This document shows positions 5,271-10,398 of a stretch of 10,398 nucleotides of DNA, piece after piece; position 1 is the stretch's first letter; the number at the start of each line of letters is the position of its first letter. The notes under the pieces are model-generated. The model saw only the letters and a program-made list of their open reading frames with translations. It ran no database searches and had not been told where the DNA came from. The DNA comes from Bacteroidales bacterium (GTDB lineage: Bacteria; Bacteroidota; Bacteroidia; Bacteroidales; Muribaculaceae). Where the stretch lies: the NCBI GenBank assembly GCA_900755985.1, contig CAAEIL010000131.1, positions 1-10,398 of the forward strand, read 5' to 3'. A program made the translations under genes and the position numbers.

Positions 5271-6017
5271 ATGGAAAAAATAGTTATAGGTAAAGCCGGA
5301 AATCAACCGTTTTCTATTCAGGATCCGAATGTCAGCCGTTATCATGCCGCTTTGGTTGTCGATGACAACGGCCGCATGACTCTGACTGATACTTCGTCAA
5401 CCAACGGCACCTATATATATAATGGTAACGAGTTTGTACGCCTGTTTGCCAACCATCCTTATCCCGTTAATCCGGATATGATGATTCAGCTGGGCCCGGA
5501 CACACGTTTTCATATCCGGCGCCTGTTGGCTCGCAAAACACAACCCGAGCCGGTTCAGCGCAAGTCCCCTCAGCCTCAGCCCAAGCCTGAAAGGATTGAC
5601 ATCTCCAATCTTCGCCGCATATCCGATGAATATACCAAGAAAAAGATGGAACTCGAATCGAAAATGGGAACCATCAATGGCCTGCGCAGCTGCACCATAA
5701 TCATCTCTATGCTTGCCGGCGGTCTTGGCGCCTATGCTTCGCAGAACCTCGACCTCGGCGGCAAAGGCTCGATGCTTTCGTCTATTCTGTCTATCGCCAT
5801 TGCTGTCATGCTCATGGCCGTCCTGCTGATTTTCATCAACCGCTTCAACCGCAAGATCATAGTGCAGCGCAACGAAAACGAGCATAATTATGCTGTGAAA
5901 TACTGCTGCCCCAAATGCGGTCTTTCGTACCGTGGCAAAATTTACGAAAACATTCTCTCCGAACGCCGTTGTCCAAGATGTAAATCCGAATATTATGAAA
6001 AACCCCGCAAAAATTAA
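5271..6017 (+). CDS. FHA domain / two-TM / zinc-ribbon membrane protein
   Basis: This 248-residue protein opens with an FHA domain (about 1-85): IGK at 6-8 where most FHA domains have Gly-Arg, VSRYHA at 21-26, and SSTNGTYIYNG at 42-52. Ser22, Arg23, His25 and Asn45 match the usual phospho-threonine-binding residues. A Pro/Gln-rich linker (89-107) and a charged helix (115-136) follow, then two predicted membrane helices (about 141-158 and 168-190) and a C-terminal zinc ribbon with CPKC (213-216) and CPRC (234-237). Both ends should face the cytoplasm. The protein would recruit threonine-phosphorylated partners to the membrane. It is the first gene of the cluster, and its 3' end overlaps the caspase-like gene by 23 bp, implying coupled translation. 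The partner and kinase are unknown. Confidence 0.85.
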   Translation: MEKIVIGKAGNQPFSIQDPNVSRYHAALVVDDNGRMTLTDTSSTNGTYIYNGNEFVRLFANHPYPVNPDMMIQLGPDTRFHIRRLLARKTQPEPVQRKSPQPQPKPERIDISNLRRISDEYTKKKMELESKMGTINGLRSCTIIISMLAGGLGAYASQNLDLGGKGSMLSSILSIAIAVMLMAVLLIFINRFNRKIIVQRNENEHNYAVKYCCPKCGLSYRGKIYENILSERRCPRCKSEYYEKPRKN

Positions 6018-6747
6018 AATCTTCGCGACGCTGTTCGCTTTCCTGTGTGCCTTTAGCATTCAGGCTCAGAAGACCTACCTTGTCTGTGTAGGTCTAAACA
6101 ATTATGAGTCCAACGATAGACCGCTTCCGTGCTCGCGCAACGATGCCAACGCCATAGGCCAGTTCTTCAAAAAGTACAACAACAGCGAAGTCTTCATGCT
6201 TGTCGACGACAACGCCACACGCGACCACATACTGCGCGTAATCAAGCACCAGTTCGCAAAGTCTACTCCCAAGGACGAAATCATCTTTGCATACAGCGGC
6301 CACGGCTTCGACGGCGGTGTCACGTGCTACGAAAAAGGGGCGTATATCTTGTACACCGAAATCCAGGATATTCTGCGCACGTGCAAGGCCCGCCGCAAGG
6401 TCATGCTCATAAATGCCTGCCATTCAGGCTCGTTCAGCAAGAACAATCCTCAACCCCGCCCAAAACGCAGTTATAAGTCCAACAACAGCGAGGTCATGCT
6501 GGTATTGAGCAGTCGCGCCAATGAATATTCCTGGGAATCTTCGGGCATGAGGACATCGTTTTTCTTCAACCGTCTGCTCAAGGCCTTCGGTGGTGAGGCC
6601 GACAAGAACGCCGACCGTAAAATCACCGCCCGCGAACTTTTCAACTACATCGGCTATTGGGTTCCGCAGGACACCGGCGGCCAGCAGCATCCTCAGATGT
6701 TCGGCCGCTTCCCCGACGATATGGTCGTAGTCTATGTCAACGATTGA
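5995..6747 (+). CDS. Exported caspase-like cysteine peptidase (family C14)
   Basis: This 250-residue protein has the caspase/metacaspase fold signature. A first strand with VCVGLNNY (30-37) leads to a predicted catalytic His103 in YSGHG and Cys142 in NACHSG, which form the dyad of clan CD peptidases. Near the C-terminus, DKNADRKITARE (203-214) is an EF-hand-like loop often seen in bacterial caspase-like proteins. Residues 1-25 form a Sec-type signal peptide (basic start, hydrophobic core, Ala-Gln end), so the mature enzyme should act outside the cytoplasm, probably in the periplasm. Cleavage specificity cannot be read from sequence; metacaspases usually cut after Arg/Lys. The ATG at 5995 was chosen because it starts the signal peptide, although the frame is open from 5932. 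The gene overlaps the preceding FHA gene by 23 bp. Confidence 0.85.
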   Translation: MKNPAKIKIFATLFAFLCAFSIQAQKTYLVCVGLNNYESNDRPLPCSRNDANAIGQFFKKYNNSEVFMLVDDNATRDHILRVIKHQFAKSTPKDEIIFAYSGHGFDGGVTCYEKGAYILYTEIQDILRTCKARRKVMLINACHSGSFSKNNPQPRPKRSYKSNNSEVMLVLSSRANEYSWESSGMRTSFFFNRLLKAFGGEADKNADRKITARELFNYIGYWVPQDTGGQQHPQMFGRFPDDMVVVYVND

Positions 6748-6859
6748 TACCAAACTAAAACCGGGTCTGTCCGATCATTAATACTACAGCAGTCCTATAT
6801 CATTGTATAACATCTAAGCCACAGAAACCAACCATTCGATATCTTCTAAATCTCTGACT
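6748..6859. other. Intergenic gap within the cluster
   Basis: This 112-bp gap separates the caspase-like gene from the next FHA gene. I see no full TAnnTTTG promoter, no intrinsic terminator and no small gene. Read-through from the upstream genes is likely, but an internal promoter of another class cannot be excluded. Confidence 0.4.
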
Positions 6860-7408
6860 ATGAAGTCATACAAAATAGCATGTTCAAACTGCCGACACGC
6901 TTTCATCATCAAAATAACCAATCCGGAAGCGCTCAGAGGCAAGAGTTTCCAGTGTCCCAAATGCGGCGTCAGATTCCCCTTTGACCGTCTTCTGCAGAAG
7001 ATGTCTGCCGACGCTCTGCATACACACATCGGCGGCGGAAATACTGATGACCTTACACCGCCCAACGGACACACCCGTGTTGCGCAGCAGACAAACGCCC
7101 GCGCAATACTGACCGTTGACGGCTCAGTCTCTGAATTCAAACTCTCGCCCGGAACATATATTCTCGGCCGCGACAGCTCGGACAGCCGTGCCACACTGCG
7201 CATCGCCCCCGACCAGTTCATGAGCCGCGCACATGCCACGCTTAAGGTCGAAGCTGCCGGCAACAGACTGCAGGCCTCGATAACGCCAATGAAATCAGCC
7301 AACGCAATTTTTATTAACAACGACCGTCTGGAGTACGGTCGCTCGTGCATGCTCAAAGACGGCGACCGCATACTCCTGGGAATGACCACTGTCCGAATTA
7401 AAATATAA
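6860..7408 (+). CDS. Zinc-ribbon / FHA domain protein
   Basis: This 182-residue soluble protein has an N-terminal zinc ribbon (Cys8, Cys11, Cys32, Cys35 as CxxC...CPKC) of the short type that opens many bacterial regulatory proteins. A linker of about 40 residues follows, then an FHA domain (about 82-182). FHA marks are Leu-Gly-Arg at 102-104, MSRAHATL at 121-128, and a final strand region KDGDRILLGMTTVRIKI. The usual Asn-Gly turn is replaced by SANAIFINN (146-154), so the binding pocket is only partly canonical. It is probably a cytoplasmic adaptor. Its stop is 6 bp before the next start, which makes the two genes one translational unit. No membrane helix or catalytic motif is present. Confidence 0.8.
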   Translation: MKSYKIACSNCRHAFIIKITNPEALRGKSFQCPKCGVRFPFDRLLQKMSADALHTHIGGGNTDDLTPPNGHTRVAQQTNARAILTVDGSVSEFKLSPGTYILGRDSSDSRATLRIAPDQFMSRAHATLKVEAAGNRLQASITPMKSANAIFINNDRLEYGRSCMLKDGDRILLGMTTVRIKI

Positions 7409-7414
7409 AAAACG

Positions 7415-8146
7415 ATGTCACAGAAAACCCAAATATCCACCCCCATGCAGTCACGAGAGGCCGACTCGATATATGCTCCGACTGCCGGTGCATCTACTTC
7501 ATCGCGTACATTTGTACCGGGCATGAAACGCCGTGGCGAAGCAGCAGCCGCCGCCCCGTCCGAGATCAAGCCCCACAAGCCTATGACATTCAGATTACAG
7601 GACCGACAGATTGTAGGCATACTGTATAGTCGCTCAGCCGGGACTAACGGCGAAATCTATCCCGTATACCTGGGCCGCAACACCATTGGCAACAATCCCA
7701 TGTGCGACATATATCTCCCCGAAGAGAGTGTTGCCGAAGGCCATGCAGTGATTCTGGCCCGCAGCATACCTTCCCAATCCGGTGACATCCTCACCGTGGG
7801 CATCATTGACTATGACTCCGAATCAGGCACCACAGTCGACGGCAAAAAAGCTGCCTACGGCAAAGTCGAGCTCCACGGAGGCGAGACCATAACTATCGGA
7901 CGCGGCTATGTTTTCCGATACAATCAGTTCGGATACGACGACAATGCCCTCTCGCCGAATCCCATCTTCAGAGCCGTCGACCGAGTCGACAACACCCCCG
8001 CCGAAGAAAGCTACGGAATGTTCTTTGCCGGTCGCATCGACGACTCGGATCTATATCCGTCATCTGTAGGCGAAGCCGACGAAAAACTTTTCTATGGCCG
8101 CACACGAAAGAAGAAAACCGACCACGGAGGCGCTATTACTATCTGA
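7415..8146 (+). CDS. Soluble protein with degenerate FHA domain
   Basis: This 243-residue protein begins with a Thr/Ser-rich tail of about 55 residues containing STP, SSRTFVPG and similar short threonine motifs; these could themselves be phosphorylated and bound by the neighbouring FHA proteins. An FHA-like domain spans about 63-170: YLGRNTIGNNPMCDIYLP (85-102), a shifted Ser105...His110 pair, SGTTVDG (137-143), and GETITIGRGYVFRYNQ (156-171). The Arg after Ser and the Asn of the Asn-Gly-Thr turn are missing, so phospho-threonine binding may be lost. The C-terminal 70 residues are acidic then basic, without a known domain. It starts 6 bp after the previous gene. It may be a phosphorylated substrate or scaffold rather than a reader; this is inference. 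Confidence 0.75.
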   Translation: MSQKTQISTPMQSREADSIYAPTAGASTSSRTFVPGMKRRGEAAAAAPSEIKPHKPMTFRLQDRQIVGILYSRSAGTNGEIYPVYLGRNTIGNNPMCDIYLPEESVAEGHAVILARSIPSQSGDILTVGIIDYDSESGTTVDGKKAAYGKVELHGGETITIGRGYVFRYNQFGYDDNALSPNPIFRAVDRVDNTPAEESYGMFFAGRIDDSDLYPSSVGEADEKLFYGRTRKKKTDHGGAITI

Positions 8147-8206
8147 CATAATAAATCTTTATTCTGAAACAACATATAGTTCCAATCCCGAAAAAACTAT
8201 CCTAAC

Positions 8207-8899
8207 ATGAAAAAAATCACCATAGGCCGCGGCCGCGAATGTGACATACGCCTCGATGACAAAACCGATTCGGTTAGCCGCAAACATGCCATCATCTGCG
8301 TTCCGTTCTTCGGAAAGATGAGAATCTACGACCTTAGTTCGAACGGTACTTTCGTCAACGGCAAAAAAGTCGAAAAACCCGACCCATTGCCTGTTAAAAA
8401 AGGTGACAACGTCAACTTCGCACATCTTGTCGACCTTGACTGGAACAAATTCCACAATCCCTATCGAGTCCTGCGTATCACCCTTATCGCCGTTATTATA
8501 CTTCTGGCCGCTGCCGCCGCTACCTACTTCACGCTCGGCTATGACGGAATACATAAGCTAATCACCGGAAAGTCGGTCGAAAAAGTCGAAGACTCCGAAA
8601 AGGATGACAACGAAACTGACACAGACGAGGCCGAAGTCACTGTTCACGACACCATTACCGTCATCGAAACTGTCAGCGGCAATCAAGTGCAGCCCGCACC
8701 TACGACACCTGCGCCTGCTCAGAAAAAGAAACCCGCAGCCAAGCCTTCAAAGAACAAAAAAGCCAAACCTGACGACAAAGTCAAACCCAATACATCAACT
8801 TCCCCCACAGATTTGATAAAGAAACCCAACCCCGAGCCGCGAAAAAACGAAAACAACTCCGGCATGTCGCAGGAAGACCTCAGGAAAATGCGCTCCTGA
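8207..8899 (+). CDS. FHA domain / single-TM protein with long disordered tail
   Basis: This 230-residue protein has the most canonical FHA domain of the cluster: TIGRGRECDI (5-14), SVSRKHAII (22-30) and LSSNGTFVNGKKV (43-55), with Gly7-Arg8, Ser24, Arg25, His27 and Asn46 all in place. One predicted membrane helix follows (about 88-110). The remainder is an acidic segment (125-145) and then a Lys/Pro/Ala-rich, probably unstructured stretch ending in a short charged helix. With the FHA domain in the cytoplasm, the tail would lie in the periplasm, where it could contact cell-wall material or the exported caspase-like enzyme. The gap to the previous gene is 60 bp and contains no clear promoter. 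Confidence 0.85.
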   Translation: MKKITIGRGRECDIRLDDKTDSVSRKHAIICVPFFGKMRIYDLSSNGTFVNGKKVEKPDPLPVKKGDNVNFAHLVDLDWNKFHNPYRVLRITLIAVIILLAAAAATYFTLGYDGIHKLITGKSVEKVEDSEKDDNETDTDEAEVTVHDTITVIETVSGNQVQPAPTTPAPAQKKKPAAKPSKNKKAKPDDKVKPNTSTSPTDLIKKPNPEPRKNENNSGMSQEDLRKMRS

Positions 8900-9043
8900 A
8901 CCGGCTCACGCATTGCATCAATCAGTCTTCTCGCCCGAAGGCATGAACTAAAAACAATAACTGATATAAATTTCAACAATCCCCTAATATTAATTTTTGT
9001 CGCGAAGCCTCACGGCCTCTCCGACACTTAAAACCTTACTGTT
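8900..9043. other. Intergenic gap within the cluster
   Basis: In this 144-bp gap, TAATTTTTG near 8991-8999 resembles a -7 box with one extra base. No matching -33 element was found, so an internal promoter is only a weak possibility. No small gene or terminator was seen. Confidence 0.35.
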
Positions 9044-10126
9044 ATGGCAAACAACAACTATGAACTCGAAGAAATGGAAAATGCCGCCATCAAAAAAAGC
9101 GGAAACTGGAAAAAAGGAGTAGCCGTTGGAGCAGGAGTTCTGGCTGCAGGCGGAGCCGTAGCCTATGGAGCAACACGCATCAATGACATCCACGGAACCG
9201 AACCCGAAGACGAAGCAGACGACCAGCTCAACACCGACGATCTCGAAGCAGGCGCCGAAACTTCGGGTGTGGAACAGACTGATCTCAACATCTCCAACTC
9301 GTCTACACACACCGAGCGTCAGGAAATCCACGTATATCATCATAATGACGATAGCCAAGAAGAAGAAAAACCTGTAGATGGCGACCCCGAATTCACCGAA
9401 TCCGGTATCGTTTACGACGAAGAAGGCAACGTCGTCGGAACTTATGACGCCGGCAAATACTCGGACCGCGACTTTATGCTCGTCGACGATAACGGCGACG
9501 GTGTGGCCGACCGCCTTGCCTGGGACGCCAACAAAGACGGGAAATATCAAGCCAATGAAATCAAAGACATTTCAGAACATCAGGTACTTACCGGCAACAG
9601 CGACCACCGCGTCGCTTACATGACCGATGACGAAGGCAACATAGTCAAGGTGTACGACTCTCAGGAGAACCCTATAGCTTATGTCAACGGAGAACATGAA
9701 ACGGATCCCATTCATCCCGAGCATAACAATGGACGAATCGATGACATCCGCAACGACTTCCGTGACGAGCGCACCGGCGAGGAATACGACAAAGACCTTG
9801 CCGAGAACAACCCCGATTATCGCAATCACGAACCCGTCGATTACGGTGCTCAGGAAGAGCACGAAGATACGGACCACCATGCCGGGTATGACCACAACGG
9901 AATAGAAACAGAGGAAGAGTATACCGAAAATTATAATGGCATGCCAAGTCCCGAAGCCGGCTATGATGATCGCGCCGAATATGATGACCACAGCGGCTAT
10001 GAAGACCATGCCGAGTATGATGACAACAACGGCTATGCCGAGGTTGACGGCACCTATACCGACCCCGAAGACGATCTTGCCGACCATGTCGACTTCAGCG
10101 AACCCGCTGACGACTACACAGTCTGA
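9044..10126 (+). CDS. Very acidic membrane-associated protein with EF-hand-like loops and C-terminal repeats
   Basis: This 360-residue protein is not assigned to a known family. It opens with a charged helix (6-24), followed by a Gly/Ala-rich hydrophobic segment (25-43) with small-residue spacing like a glycine zipper, which may be a membrane anchor. The rest is strongly acidic. A central pair of calcium-loop-like motifs is present: DDNGDGVADRLA (148-159, partial) and DANKDGKYQANE (161-172, a complete 12-residue EF-hand pattern with Asp, Asn, Asp, Gly and final Glu). The C-terminus has two 12-residue repeats of the form GYxDxAEYDDxx (306-329) and a His/Asp/Glu-rich tail, suggesting metal binding. 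It follows the FHA genes on the same strand after 144 bp. It could be a surface or periplasmic Ca-responsive component; this is inference. Confidence 0.75.
   Translation: MANNNYELEEMENAAIKKSGNWKKGVAVGAGVLAAGGAVAYGATRINDIHGTEPEDEADDQLNTDDLEAGAETSGVEQTDLNISNSSTHTERQEIHVYHHNDDSQEEEKPVDGDPEFTESGIVYDEEGNVVGTYDAGKYSDRDFMLVDDNGDGVADRLAWDANKDGKYQANEIKDISEHQVLTGNSDHRVAYMTDDEGNIVKVYDSQENPIAYVNGEHETDPIHPEHNNGRIDDIRNDFRDERTGEEYDKDLAENNPDYRNHEPVDYGAQEEHEDTDHHAGYDHNGIETEEEYTENYNGMPSPEAGYDDRAEYDDHSGYEDHAEYDDNNGYAEVDGTYTDPEDDLADHVDFSEPADDYTV
9959..10030 (+). repeat. 36-bp tandem repeat, two units, inside the acidic gene
   Basis: Units 9959-9994 and 9995-10030 are adjacent and similar, each beginning GGCTATGA. 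A partial third starts GGCTATGCCGAG at 10031. Each unit encodes 12 residues. Variation between units is partly silent, which points to selection on the protein sequence. The copy number could vary between strains. Confidence 0.75.
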
Positions 10127-10143
10127 TGTCTGCCGTTATCTTC

Positions 10144-10162
10144 AATAACACAGCCTGTTATT
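10144..10162. other. Small hairpin between the acidic gene and the zinc-ribbon gene
   Basis: AATAACA (10144-10150), loop CAGCC, TGTTATT (10156-10162) form a perfect 7-bp, AT-rich stem, 18 bp after the stop of the acidic protein. No T-run follows, so efficient termination is unlikely. It may stabilise the upstream mRNA end or weaken read-through. Confidence 0.35.
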
Positions 10163-10198
10163 AATCCACTATAAAAAGATAATATACAATAATATATT

Positions 10199-10398
10199 AT
10201 GCCCAAAAAACAATGTCCCAACGGTCATGTCTATGACCCCTCGATTTACGGCGACCAGTGTCCCTTGTGCCCCCCTCCGGGCACAAGTGGCGCCGCCGCT
10301 AACTCAACCGCAGTCAATGGTCCGGCCACACATCTTGGCAACTCGGCTGCATCAGCTGCCCCCAACGCCGACGGCCACACTCCCGTTGCCAAACCCTC
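10199..10398 (+). CDS. Zinc-ribbon protein, N-terminal part (cut by the window end)
   Basis: Only 66 codons are visible. The protein starts MPKKQCPNGHVYDPSIYGDQ, with Cys6 and His10 followed by Cys21 and Cys24 (CPLC), a compact zinc-knuckle/ribbon. A low-complexity Ala/Asn/Ser/Pro/Thr linker then begins. This opening (Cys-Pro-Asn-Gly-His, Tyr-Asp, CPxC) is familiar from Bacteroidota proteins in which a zinc ribbon and a flexible linker precede an FHA or other signalling domain, so a further FHA protein is likely. That is inference, because the domain lies beyond the window. The start codon lies 72 bp after the acidic gene on the same strand, so the cluster continues to the right. Confidence 0.7.
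   Translation, partial: MPKKQCPNGHVYDPSIYGDQCPLCPPPGTSGAAANSTAVNGPATHLGNSAASAAPNADGHTPVAKP

Noticed and set aside
6814..7620. 268-codon leftward open frame opposite the zinc-ribbon/FHA genes
   Set aside because: It is antisense to two clear FHA genes, lacks domain character and has the Cys/Arg/Ser-rich look of a codon-bias shadow. The same holds for the leftward frames at 5397-6059, 8990-9550 and 9572-10087.

Overview
The window looks like a Bacteroidales chromosome, most plausibly a gut lineage of the Muribaculaceae/Prevotella/Bacteroides type. The evidence is several promoters of the Bacteroidota class (TTG, 19-20 nt, TAnnTTTG), a PcfK/PcfJ gene pair of the kind carried on Bacteroidales mobile elements, and FHA and zinc-ribbon proteins in the style of that phylum. 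No rRNA, tRNA or CRISPR array was seen.

The left part (1-4730) reads as mobile-element cargo or residue. A leftward operon runs from a small two-helix membrane protein (2214-1987) through a PcfK-like protein (1975-1526) to a PcfJ-like zinc-ribbon protein (1511-237), and ends at a strong hairpin terminator (186-218). Its leader contains a long-range 12-bp inverted repeat (2302-2382). Pointing the other way is an AbiEi-family antitoxin gene (2620-3177), whose expected partner is reduced to an 11-codon stub. A gene-free stretch follows with several stem-loops, including a 60-bp near-palindrome, and then an XRE-type regulator (3650-3991). The next 600 bp carry no gene but end in a convincing small-RNA unit: consensus promoter 4408-4438, three perfect hairpins, and a terminator at 4598-4628. 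Three copies of GGTCAGCGGATT (4655-4729) may be an insertion-sequence end.

Between the two parts lies a candidate invertible promoter. A 17-bp site at 4863-4879 is repeated exactly in inverted orientation at 5101-5117. The 255-bp segment they enclose holds a near-perfect promoter that currently points away from the genes on the right. Inversion would aim it at them.

The right part (5271-10398) is a same-strand cluster of seven genes built on phospho-threonine recognition: an FHA/two-TM/zinc-ribbon protein; an exported caspase-like peptidase that overlaps it by 23 bp; a zinc-ribbon/FHA protein; a soluble protein with a degenerate FHA fold; an FHA/one-TM protein with a long charged tail; a very acidic membrane-associated protein with an EF-hand-like loop and 36-bp tandem repeats; and the start of a zinc-ribbon protein cut by the window edge. 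I infer a membrane-linked phospho-signalling module with a caspase-like effector, possibly switched on and off by promoter inversion. A kinase and phosphatase would be expected beyond the right edge but are not visible here. The module's function is unknown.
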